Below, piece by piece: positions 16,347-24,900 of a stretch of 64,000 nt of DNA. The position numbers were made by a program, and so were the translations under genes. The DNA is from WLMZ01 sp031410915 (GTDB lineage: Bacteria; Actinomycetota; Acidimicrobiia; Acidimicrobiales; Ilumatobacteraceae): assembly GCA_031410915.1 (NCBI GenBank), contig JANNZY010000044.1, positions 14,985-78,984 on the forward strand, given 5' to 3'. Positions within the stretch are counted from its first letter, which is position 1; every line of letters begins with the position of its first letter. The notes below the pieces were generated by a model. The model had not been told where the DNA came from. It searched no databases and saw only the letters and a program-made list of their open reading frames with translations.

Positions 16347-17866
16347 GGACGGGCCGAGGAGGCAAGGTCGCTGTCGCGGCCGCATCTGGCTTGCTTGCGA
16401 CCTGTCTCGCCGGTGGCCCGCTCTACATCTCGTCGACTGCCAGTGAGGCGCTCCAGGTCGGCTTGTCGCAGTCCTGCTTGACCGATGCCGGTCTGCGCTT
16501 CGGGATGGCCCCGTTGCACGATCCCGACACGGGCACCATCACCGACCAACCCGAGCAGGTCGAGCTGGATCGTCTTGGCGCCCTCATCCCCAACACCCAG
16601 CCGCCGATCGTCACCGACGAGACGGCGGACGTCCGCTTCGCCGCCGTCGGCGATGCGAATCCGGCGTCGAAGCGAGTGATCCTCCTGTCGCGGGTGGGTC
16701 AGCTCGCCAATCTGGACGTCGACATCGGCGCCAACGATCTCAGCGCCAACACGGCGCTGGTGCCGGAGTGGGACATCCCCGCATTCGGCGCGGACACCAC
16801 GAAGCGCTTCGAGATCACGATCGAACCGCCGCCGGCGTTCGAGCCCGATGGCTCCGGCGGCAGCGTCACACCGGCGACGGGCGAGCCGCGCATCGTCGCA
16901 CTCGACATCGTCGGTTCGTACCCGGACATCCCGACCCGGCCCGAGCCGAGCTTCTGGTGCGGCCAGCGCGACCTGTTCCGCCTGACCCGCCTCGGCGACC
17001 GGCCGACGCCGGTGGCCTTCGTCAGCGAGCAGACCATCGCCGCGTTGCAACCGACACGGACCTGGGAGTTGCGCCCCGATCCCAACGGGCTCACCCGCCA
17101 CGACGCGCGAGAGATGATCGCCGACTTCGAGCAGCTCCGTGCGGCCTTCATCGACTTCCTCGGCGTGTCGCCGGAGCAGGCCGTTCAGTTCGGGCTGTTC
17201 GAGTCGCGATTACCCGACCTCGTCCGCCGGGCTGACCTGCAGACCGAGATCGTGGCGCGCACCATCGCACCGATCCGCCTCAGTGGGATCGGGGCGGCTG
17301 CGCTGATGCTGATCGCGTCCGGTGTGCTGATCGCGCGCGAGCGTCGGCGGGATTTGCGCCTGCGAGTGATGCGCGGCGTCAGCCCGGGTCGAGTCGGTGC
17401 CTCGGTTGTCGCCGGTGAGCTGGCCCCGGTCGTGATCGGCTCGGCGCTCGGCGCGCTCGTGGCCTTCGCCGCGGTGAGAGCACTCGGCCCGACCGCTGAG
17501 TTGGAGCCGGGGCCGACCCGCACGGCGATCGTCTCGGTCGCAGCCGGAGCGCTGGCTGCGACCTCGCTGGTGGAGGTGATCACCGCCATCGTCACGGCGA
17601 GCACCATCGACGGGCGAACACGCCGCCGGCACCGCTCGATCCCGTGGGAGTTCGTCCTCGTGCCGCTGGCCGTCGTCTCGTATCTGCGTCTCGACCGCGT
17701 CGGTGGCGTCAAGCTGGTCGGTGCCGAAGCCAAAGGCGGTGACCTGCTCGCCCAGGCGTTTCCGATCCTGGCCATCACTGCGCCGCTCGCGATCGCCGGC
17801 GGCCGCTGGCAGCACTGTTCCGCCGGGCGCGGCGGTTCGGACGCAATCTCGGGCCGTCCACCCTGA
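16343..17866 (+). CDS. FtsX-type ABC exporter permease, 5' part of a frameshifted gene
   Basis: The first 507 residues contain a signal-anchor helix (VAVAAASGLLATCLAGGPLY), a large extracytoplasmic domain (about 30-320), then the first FtsX-like membrane core with helices around 325-345, 365-390 and 405-435 and the cytoplasmic ERRRDLRLRVMRGVSPGRVGAS loop. After ITAPLAIAGG the frame runs into 14 unrelated residues and stops at 17866. In the +1-shifted register from 17803 the protein continues naturally as LAALFRRARRFGRNL and on into the 3' part. One missing base near 17801-17805 explains this. Start GTG at 16343 overlaps the lipid-kinase stop. The gene is thus a pseudogene, or a sequencing error hides an intact permease of about 870 residues. 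Confidence 0.8.
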   Translation: MRTGRGGKVAVAAASGLLATCLAGGPLYISSTASEALQVGLSQSCLTDAGLRFGMAPLHDPDTGTITDQPEQVELDRLGALIPNTQPPIVTDETADVRFAAVGDANPASKRVILLSRVGQLANLDVDIGANDLSANTALVPEWDIPAFGADTTKRFEITIEPPPAFEPDGSGGSVTPATGEPRIVALDIVGSYPDIPTRPEPSFWCGQRDLFRLTRLGDRPTPVAFVSEQTIAALQPTRTWELRPDPNGLTRHDAREMIADFEQLRAAFIDFLGVSPEQAVQFGLFESRLPDLVRRADLQTEIVARTIAPIRLSGIGAAALMLIASGVLIARERRRDLRLRVMRGVSPGRVGASVVAGELAPVVIGSALGALVAFAAVRALGPTAELEPGPTRTAIVSVAAGALAATSLVEVITAIVTASTIDGRTRRRHRSIPWEFVLVPLAVVSYLRLDRVGGVKLVGAEAKGGDLLAQAFPILAITAPLAIAGGRWQHCSAGRGGSDAISGRPP

Positions 17867-17871
17867 TCGGG

Positions 17872-18963
17872 TTGCGACGGGTCACCCACGAGCCGGCCGC
17901 CAGCGCGGTGTTGGCGATCTCCGTTGCTCTCGCCGTCGGCGCATACATGGTGTCGGGATCGTTGACGGCCAGCGCCGAACAATTGCTGCGCGACAAGACC
18001 AACACCTATCTCGGCGGAGACATGGTGGTGCGGACTCGTGCGATCGACCCGCTCCCCGCCGGTCTCGTCGGGCGGGCGACCACCATCGGGTTGATCAATG
18101 CAAACGCCGGATCGCGCGCCGTCGACCTGGTCGGCATCGACCCGGCCACGTTCGCCGACGCCGTGCACTGGCGAGAAGATGCATCGGAGCGCTCGCTGGC
18201 CGAACTGCTCGGCTCGATCGCCGATCCGTCGGGCGGGACCGATGGCCCGCTGCGGGCGATCGTGGTCGGCAACATCGGCGACGGCGCGATCGTCACGAAG
18301 AACCGCGATGCTCTCCAGATCGTCACCGTCGCCACACCCGACTTCTTCCCCGGCGAGCACAAGGGAACCGAACTCGTCGTCGTCGACATCCGCGCGCTGC
18401 AGGCACGCCACCTTGCGCTGCAACCGTCGATCTGGCTGACCGACCCGCCGGCCGACACCGAACAACAACTGCGCGACAACGGCATCACGATCCTCAACAT
18501 CCGAGAGTCGGCCGACGTCTTCGAGGTCGGCAGCTTCCTCACCGTACGTTGGTCGTACGCCGTGCTGGCCGCGTTCGGTGTCCTCGTCGGCTGTGTTGCA
18601 CTGTTCGCACAGCTGCTCGCGCTCGACGCGCGGCGCAGCACTCGCCAAGCCACCTGGACGCTGAACAAGCGGATGGGCATGACCATGCGCGGCGAGGCCG
18701 TCGCGCTGCTGACCGAGCTCGGCATCCCGCTGGTGCTCGGTTCGGCCATCGGGCTCACGCTCGGCTGGCTGGCGGTCACCATCGCGGTCGCGCCGCTCGA
18801 CACGATCAGTCATCTGCAGCCACCGGCGCGCGTGATCGTCGATCTCGACGGCGTCGCCACTGCGCTCGCCGTTGGCGGCGGCGCATTGATCGTCTTGACC
18901 GCGATCGGACTCGTCTCGGTCGGCCGCGCCAAGCCGATGGAGGTGATGCGCGGTGGCAACTGA
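17872..18963 (+). CDS. FtsX-type ABC exporter permease, 3' part of a frameshifted gene
   Basis: The continuation of the permease, reading IGLRRVTHEPAASAVLAISV and onward, is the second half of a MacB/FtsX-like double-core permease. It has a helix at the start (VLAISVALAVGAYMVSGSL), an extracytoplasmic segment of about 180 residues, and three C-terminal helices (YAVLAAFGVLVGCVALFAQLL, GIPLVLGSAIGLTLGWLAV, ALIVLTAIGLVSVGRA). TTG at 17872 is only the first possible initiation codon, not a convincing start, and the coding register clearly extends upstream to about 17803. It overlaps the first ATPase gene by 11 bases. As a separate protein it would lack the first permease core and probably not function alone. 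Confidence 0.75.
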   Translation: MRRVTHEPAASAVLAISVALAVGAYMVSGSLTASAEQLLRDKTNTYLGGDMVVRTRAIDPLPAGLVGRATTIGLINANAGSRAVDLVGIDPATFADAVHWREDASERSLAELLGSIADPSGGTDGPLRAIVVGNIGDGAIVTKNRDALQIVTVATPDFFPGEHKGTELVVVDIRALQARHLALQPSIWLTDPPADTEQQLRDNGITILNIRESADVFEVGSFLTVRWSYAVLAAFGVLVGCVALFAQLLALDARRSTRQATWTLNKRMGMTMRGEAVALLTELGIPLVLGSAIGLTLGWLAVTIAVAPLDTISHLQPPARVIVDLDGVATALAVGGGALIVLTAIGLVSVGRAKPMEVMRGGN

Positions 18964-19672
18964 TCTGGGGTCCGACAGTCTCGACGAGTCCGCCAAGGAC
19001 GCCGATGTCGCCAACCTCGTCGGGGTGACTCGCCGATTCGTGACCGCGACGGAACCGATCGTCGCTGTGGACGACGTGAGCGTCGCCGTGCCGGCCCGCC
19101 GACTCACGGTGATCGCCGGCTCGTCGGGCTCGGGGAAGTCGACGTTGCTGTCGATGATCTCGTGCCTCGACCGGCCCGATGCCGGCACGGTGGAGATCGA
19201 AGGCCACTCGGTGCAATCGCTGAGCGCCCGGGTGCGCCGAGCTGTGCGCCGCTACCGGCTCGGTGTCGTGCTGCCCCTGCCGTCGGACAACTTGCTCGAG
19301 CACCTCGACGCGATCGGCAACCTGGCCTGGGCGGCGCGCCTGCGCACCCTGTCGACCCCGGCCGACGATGTCCTGCACGCCGCGCTGGTCGACGTCGGGC
19401 TGGCCGACGCGGCGACGAAACGTGTCCGCCAGTTGTCCGGCGGCGAGCAGCAACGTCTCGCGCTGGCCTGCGCGCTGATCGGCGACCCGGCACTGGTCGT
19501 GGCCGACGAGCCGACAGCGTCGCTAGACCGCACCAATGCTGCGACGGTGGTCGACGCGATGCGCGCCGCCGCCGACCGGGGCGTCGCGCTCGCCGTGGCC
19601 AGTCACGACGCCCACGTGATCGACGCCGCCGACCGGCTGGTCCGGCTCGATCACGGCCGGAGGGTTTCGTGA
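18953..19672 (+). CDS. ABC exporter ATPase subunit, Q-loop lacking glutamine
   Basis: A 239-residue ABC ATPase of the MacB/LolD/FtsE class, coupling ATP hydrolysis to the FtsX-type permease. Walker A is GSSGSGKST (57-65), the signature is LSGGEQQR (161-168), Walker B is LVVADEPT (181-188) and the switch histidine is in ASHD (217-219). The Q-loop is unusual: where LolD-type ATPases read GFVFQ before the NLL element, this reads GVVLPLPSDNLL with no glutamine. The second ATPase downstream has the glutamine but a degraded signature, so the two may form an asymmetric heterodimer. The GTG start lies inside the permease 3' end; the stop overlaps the next gene in GTGA. Confidence 0.85.
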   Translation: MATDLGSDSLDESAKDADVANLVGVTRRFVTATEPIVAVDDVSVAVPARRLTVIAGSSGSGKSTLLSMISCLDRPDAGTVEIEGHSVQSLSARVRRAVRRYRLGVVLPLPSDNLLEHLDAIGNLAWAARLRTLSTPADDVLHAALVDVGLADAATKRVRQLSGGEQQRLALACALIGDPALVVADEPTASLDRTNAATVVDAMRAAADRGVALAVASHDAHVIDAADRLVRLDHGRRVS

Positions 19673-20307
19673 CGGCGGCGGCCGAGACGACGCGCGCGAC
19701 GGTCGATGCCGTCGGCAAGCGATGGGGCGCGTCGAGCGGCCTCGACCCAGTGAGCCTCGTGCTGTCGGCCGGTCGGCTCGTGGTCGTCAAGGGACGTTCC
19801 GGCAGTGGCAAGAGCACATTGCTCGCCATCCTTGCCGGATGGTGTGAGCCGGACTCGGGCACCGTGTCACGCGCCGGCCCGCTCGCTTCAACATGGACCA
19901 CGTGGCAGGGCACCGCTGTGGTCCCACAGGTGCTCGGCAACGTGGCCGAGATGACGGTGGCCGAGAACATCGAGCTGCCGCTGCGGCTCGCCGGTCAGAC
20001 CCGCACGGCGATCGCGGCCGACGTTGTCGATGTGGCCGCCCGCCTCGACCTCGGTGAGCAACTCGATCGCACACCGAGCGAGATCTCTGTCGGCCAGCAG
20101 CAACGCCTCGCAGTTGCCCGTGCCGTCGTGGTGCGGCCGACGTTGATCCTGGCCGACGAGCCGACCAGCCATCAAGACGTCGACCACGCTGCGATGGTCA
20201 TCGCCGCACTGCGCCACGCTTGCGACACCGGCGCCGCCGTCCTCATCGCCAGCCACGACCCCACCGTCGTCGCCACTGCCGACGAGGTCATCGACCTCGA
20301 CACATGA
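19669..20307 (+). CDS. ABC exporter ATPase subunit, degenerate signature motif
   Basis: A 212-residue ABC ATPase, second of a tandem pair. Walker A is GRSGSGKST (42-50), the Q-loop glutamine is present in VVPQ (84-87), Walker B is LILADEPT (159-166) and the switch histidine is H196 in ASHD. The signature is ISVGQQQR (139-146) instead of LSGGQ, and the D-loop reads SHQD rather than SxLD. At 212 residues it is near the lower limit of this class. Start GTG at 19669 forms a GTGA overlap with the first ATPase, so both subunits are made in a coupled way. The pair presumably energises the permease encoded upstream. Confidence 0.82.
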   Translation: MTAAAETTRATVDAVGKRWGASSGLDPVSLVLSAGRLVVVKGRSGSGKSTLLAILAGWCEPDSGTVSRAGPLASTWTTWQGTAVVPQVLGNVAEMTVAENIELPLRLAGQTRTAIAADVVDVAARLDLGEQLDRTPSEISVGQQQRLAVARAVVVRPTLILADEPTSHQDVDHAAMVIAALRHACDTGAAVLIASHDPTVVATADEVIDLDT

Positions 20308-20329
20308 TTCTCCCGCACCACGTCGCCCC

Positions 20330-20436
20330 GGATGCTCGAACCGGCCACGCGTCTGCCGATTCTGACCGCGTCCGCACTGGGCAGGCACGCGTGGCCGGAC
20401 TGTGACTGCACCGGTGCGATCCACACACGCGTGGGC
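20330..20436. repeat. 107-bp hairpin repeat, copy A
   Basis: Direct repeat matching 21762-21868 at 104 of 107 positions (differences at 20410, 20411 and 20415), both on the same strand. It contains a perfect 12-bp inverted repeat, CCGGCCACGCGT at 20341-20352 with ACGCGTGGCCGG at 20387-20398, extended by CTGCC/GGCAG after a two-base bulge, around a 22-base loop. A further ACGCGTGGG lies at 20427-20435, and CCCACGCG elements follow at 20491 and 20502. The surrounding gap (20308-20569) holds no supported gene; short frames across it are non-coding. It looks like a dispersed palindromic intergenic repeat, not a gene. Confidence 0.75.
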
Positions 20437-20569
20437 AAACCGTGACCAGTCGCTCACCCCACGCACGCGCCGGTCGAACGAGACCAGCGACCCACGCGTC
20501 ACCCACGCGCGGACACGACGTGATCCCGATGGATGAGCTCACCGACGCGCGGGCGAAATGTGGCGCGGG

Positions 20570-21505
20570 TCAGGCCGCGAGTGTCCGGGCAGCAAGGATC
20601 TGGCCGACATCGGCAAGGGTCTCGCTGAGACCAGCGTCCACGTCGAGGTCCGTCATCCGGACCGTCAACCAGCCGAGCGTCGCCATCTTCCGGTCGCGAC
20701 GCTTGTCTCGATGCGAGTCGGCGAAGAGTGCGTGCCAGTAGGGATGATCGACCTCGAGAACCACGCGTGATGTGGGCCACGCGAAGTCGAGGCGGACGCG
20801 GTCGCCACCCGGTAACGCCACGATGTACTGCACCTCTGGCGTTGGCAGGCCGAGCCGTTCGATCTCATCGAGTACTACCTTTTCGAGATGCGACTGCATG
20901 GCGGCGCGCCACGCAGGCCGCGACGCGATGACCTCACCCATCGTCCGGCTGCCTGGCCGACTCGGATGAGCCAATCGATGAAGGGTGGAGGCGTGAGTCA
21001 CGAAGGTGCCTCGGCCGTCGTTGATCAGCATCTCGAGGTTCGTCGCCGTGACCTCCCCGCCGACCAGATCTGCAATGTCGAACAGTGTTCGCGTCGGACT
21101 CGTGACACGGATGCCATCGGCCCGCGTCACGATGTCGAGAGCGGGCAGCTGACGCGTTCGGTGGATCACGGTTCCTGGGATCGTGGGAGACATGCTCGCC
21201 GGAACCACGAGGTGCAGCTTCTCGAACCTTGGCAGCTGGCGGAATGACCAAGATTTGGCCGCCGTCAGCGATCCGACGGCGGCGTACGGATGCCGAACAC
21301 ATGCTGCGACCATGAGCTGCTCCGGCGTTTGCGGCCAATGCAGGCTGCGAAACACACCCGGCAGGATCACAGCGAGTTCACCGCGTTCGACGAGACGATA
21401 TGCCGTGAATCGATCAGCACCGAAGGTGGTGAACTGGCGTGCGCTGACGACGCCGTGATGTGTCGCCAGCCAATAGTTGAGGCCGTTGCGCCATGCGTGA
21501 GCCAT
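20570..21505 (-). CDS. AbiEi-like/DUF559 (Vsr-fold) protein
   Basis: A 311-residue protein of a common but poorly understood actinobacterial type. The N-terminal half (about 8-150) has the winged-helix-like AbiEi antitoxin fold: ATHHGVVSARQFTTFG, YRLVERGELAVILPGVFRSL, AAVGSLTAAKSW, and RADGIRVTSPTRTLFDIADL. The C-terminal half (about 205-300) is DUF559/Vsr-like, a PD-(D/E)xK nuclease fold, with LPGGDRVRLDFAWPTSRVVLEVDHPYWH, where the D of LDFAW and the E of LEVD match acidic catalytic positions, followed by DSHRDKRRDRKMATLGW. No cognate AbiEii nucleotidyltransferase toxin is adjacent. The gene stands alone between two copies of a 107-bp repeat. A defence or DNA-repair role is plausible but unproven. 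Confidence 0.75.
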   Translation of the reverse strand: MAHAWRNGLNYWLATHHGVVSARQFTTFGADRFTAYRLVERGELAVILPGVFRSLHWPQTPEQLMVAACVRHPYAAVGSLTAAKSWSFRQLPRFEKLHLVVPASMSPTIPGTVIHRTRQLPALDIVTRADGIRVTSPTRTLFDIADLVGGEVTATNLEMLINDGRGTFVTHASTLHRLAHPSRPGSRTMGEVIASRPAWRAAMQSHLEKVVLDEIERLGLPTPEVQYIVALPGGDRVRLDFAWPTSRVVLEVDHPYWHALFADSHRDKRRDRKMATLGWLTVRMTDLDVDAGLSETLADVGQILAARTLAA

Positions 21506-21761
21506 TGGGCTCCTCCTTGCTCAAATCGTGTTCAAGCGGGGGAAGCCGTTGACGGAGAAGGCTAGCAGTGACGTTTGCGCACACGACCAGGAAGTTCACA
21601 GCCAGGTGCCCATCAGCTTCAGTGCTTGCACGACCGGCCGCGCGCCGGTCATTCGCCTCCGCTGACGCATGAACCAGCCACGCGTGGGCCGACCGCGGCC
21701 GTCATCGCCCGAATTGCGCACGCGTGGGTCGATCGTTGCAGGGAACCGCTCGGCGTCGCCG

Positions 21762-21868
21762 GGATGCTCGAACCGGCCACGCGTCTGCCGATTCTGACCG
21801 CGTCCGCACTGGGCAGGCACGCGTGGCCGGACTGTGACTGCGTCGGCGCGATCCACACACGCGTGGGC
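21762..21868. repeat. 107-bp hairpin repeat, copy B
   Basis: Second copy of the repeat at 20330-20436, offset by 1432 bases, including the perfect 12-bp CCGGCCACGCGT/ACGCGTGGCCGG palindrome. It sits in the 423-base gap 21506-21928 between the DUF559-like gene start and the helicase stop. The same gap carries extra motif copies, CCACGCGTGGG at 21678-21688 and ACGCGTGGG at 21720-21728, outside the repeated block. The promoter of the DUF559-like gene must lie in this gap; I cannot place it. Short reading frames across the gap encode Arg/Ser/Thr-rich nonsense and are rejected as genes. Confidence 0.75.
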
Positions 21869-21928
21869 GGCCAGCGGGCGACGAACGGCCCAGCGGCTTG
21901 CGGCGGCGGCCCGGCGGTGGAGGGACGG

Positions 21929-24900
21929 TCAGATCAGGGTGGGTGGGCTCAGCGCGTCTTCGACGGCGACGAGGATGGCATCGCCGTATTGTTCGAGTTT
22001 GGCCGGGCCAATGCCGTCGACACGGCGCAGGGCGTCGAGTGACGTGGGCAGCGTGAGCGCGATCTGCTCCAACGTGGCGTCGGTGAACACGATGTAGGCC
22101 GGCTTCCCGGCGCGAAGTCTGTCGCGCACAGCGCGCAACAGGTCGTGGGCACGAATACTGGCGGGTGCCGGCGCGTCCGGACCCGGCAGGCGCAGCGAGC
22201 CGCGCTGTTTGCCGGCGGTGACGACGGCCGCGCCGGCAGCGAACCGGCGCGTTGCGGTACCCAGGCGCGCCACGATCGCTGCGGCGTCGGCGGATTGGAT
22301 GACCCATTCCTGACCACCGTCGACCAGCACCAGACCCGGCGCGCCGAGCACAAAACCCTTCTCGAACACCGAGGCTGGTCGCGATGCGGCCGCCGTGGTT
22401 GCACGCCCGGCCGGCGCGGGCGGGGCGGGGAAGCCGGCGATGCGTGCCGGGGGCTCGTTCTGCATCTCGTCGACGAACGGCGACGGCTGCTCGCCGACCA
22501 CGACCGTGACCGACGCTGCACCCCGGGTGATCGCGACGTGGAAGACACGACGCTCCTCCTCCAGGTCCTCGGCCAGACGGTGCGGGTACTGGTCCTGCTC
22601 GCAGTGGTGCAGGACAACGACGGGCCACTCCTGGCCCTTGACGCGATGAACCGTCGCCAGCGTGACGCCGTCGGAGGAGCGTGGTGTGGCCAACTGCTCG
22701 CGAAGCCAGGGGCCGAAGCGAGCCGGATCGGGCTGCAGCTCGGCGATCTGCGCCATCGCGACGAGGTCGTCGTTCTGCGCGCCGCGGTTCATGCCCCGGC
22801 GGCTGTCGTCGAGTGTCGCGATCGACGCGCCGAGGCCGACGTCGTCGGCGAGCGCGCGCAGGATGTCGGCCGACGTGCCGACTCGGGCCAGCTGTTGCAG
22901 CCGTGTGATGTCGTCGGCGAACGCGGCGACCCGGGAGGCGTCACGCTCGTTGTTGACCCGTCCGGCGAGGCGGCACAGGCCAGCGATGGATCGCTGCTCG
23001 CCGACCCACGTCGCGACGTTGGGGTGCATCGGCCGCGACGGCCGCCGCAACGCCTCGCCGAGATCGCCGGGATCGAGGAAATCGGGCGACGCAACAGACA
23101 GGTTCAGCCATGCCAGCGCGGACCGCACAGCTGTGCGCTCGGCGAACTCGCGACCGACACCGCCCGAGACCGGGATGCCACGAGCCAGCAGGCCGAGCTG
23201 AACCGGCGCGAGCAGCGCGTTGACCCGAGTGAGCACGGCGACGTCGCCCGGGGCGCGGCCAGCCGTGACCGCAACGTCCACGGCGTCAACCGTGGCCGAG
23301 AGCGTGTCCTTGGCGGCCACGACGCACAACCCGGTGGAGTCCGGCCGCGCCGAGCGGATCACCTTGGCGACGCGTCGACGATTGTGCCGCACCAACCGAT
23401 CCGCCGCCGCAACGACATCGCCAGGACAGCGATAGTTGACCTCCAGCGGGTGTGCACCGGCGTGCGGGAAGAGCCTGGCGAAATCGATCAGCCACGCGGG
23501 ATCGGCACCGCTGTAGCCGTAGATGGTCTGGTCGTCGTCGCCCACCCCGAACACACCGAAACCGGGCGACGACAGCAGCCGAACCAGCAGCACGTGTGCT
23601 GGCGTGAGATCCTGGAACTCGTCGACCAGTAACAGCCGGCAGGCCCGTTGCGCGGTGGCACGCGCTGTGGCGTCGGTCAACAGCAGCTCGATGGCCCGAT
23701 AGATCTGCTCGTCGAAGTCGACCACGTTCTCGCGGGCGAGCGCGGCGCGATAGCGCGGCCACACGTCGGCCAAACCGTCCACGTCGCCGCCGTACATCGC
23801 TTCGACATCACTCGGGTCGCGCAGGCCGAGCCGCACGACGCTGAGTGCTTCGATCCACGACGCCATCGGATCGGTGTTGCGCCTGCGTGGGAACGTGACG
23901 AGACGGCCGATCAGCCGGCGCACGTCGGGCTCGTCGATGGTCTGCAACTGGCGCGGTTGGGACTGGAACGGCGCCGACCCGTTGACGATGGCGAGTGCGA
24001 TCGCGTTGAGCGTGCGCACCCGCAAGCCACGCAGATCGGTGGTGCGGGACTGCATCTCTTCCTGGGCGCGCTTGTTGAACGCGACCAAGCTCAGCGCCGT
24101 CGGTGGCACGCGCCAGACGCCCAGCAGGTGGCGGGCGCGCTCGGTCAGCACCCTGGTCTTGCCGCTGCCCGCAGGGGCGATGATGCGCGCCGCGGCGGTG
24201 GGATGCACGACGGCGGCGCGCTGGTCGTCGGCGAGCTCGCGCGACGGTCCGCCGTCGTCGAGGGGCGGTGTCAACGACCCGTGCTCGACGGCGACCGCGT
24301 GCAGGACCGCGCAGCCGTCGATCGGCGCAGACCTGCGCAACGGCCCGCCATCCAGCCACACCGTGGACCCATCGGGCAGCACGACATCGCCGCCCTCCGC
24401 CGACACGGACACGCCGAGCGCGATCGCGCGGTCGACGACGGCCCAACCAGGGACATCGCCCGTGGCGTCGATTGCGTTGGCCCAGACCAGATGATGCAAC
24501 ACGTCGAGCGAGAACCGGAACCGAGCGCCGAGCTCGTACGGCGCATCGTCGGACGTCTGCATCGGCGGGTCGGTGAAGGCGAACGCGACCGCGAGTTCGA
24601 TCACCACCCGTGTCGCCGCCGCAGCGTGAGCGAGCAGCGCGTCCACCGTCGCGTCCGGGTCGGCGAGCACGCTCGCGTCGATCACGACCCGCTCTGCGGT
24701 GGCCCATGCCGCCGGCACCTCGGTGCCGGCGGCGATCACGATGTTGCGGCCCAGTGCATCAGGCCCGGCACGGTCGAAGGGCACTCGCAAAGAGCCGGCA
24801 ACGGTCACTTCGACCGCAGGTGCCCGCGTCACAGCGGGTGCGGAACCGAGCTCGTTGTCCACTTCCCCGGGTTGCTGGCTGCGCTGCCAGCACGCCCGCA

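Noticed and set aside
17790..17880. Programmed ribosomal frameshift in the permease gene
   Set aside because: There is no slippery heptamer or clear downstream pseudoknot; an indel explains the break more simply.
21596..21858. Small minus-strand ORFs in the gap upstream of the DUF559-like gene
   Set aside because: They translate the repeat and have no RBS or plausible protein features; the same peptide recurs in both repeat copies because the DNA is duplicated.
20308..21928. CRISPR array from repeated ACGCGTGG motifs
   Set aside because: Motifs are palindromic 9-12 bases with irregular spacing, only two long copies exist 1.4 kb apart, and no cas gene is present.
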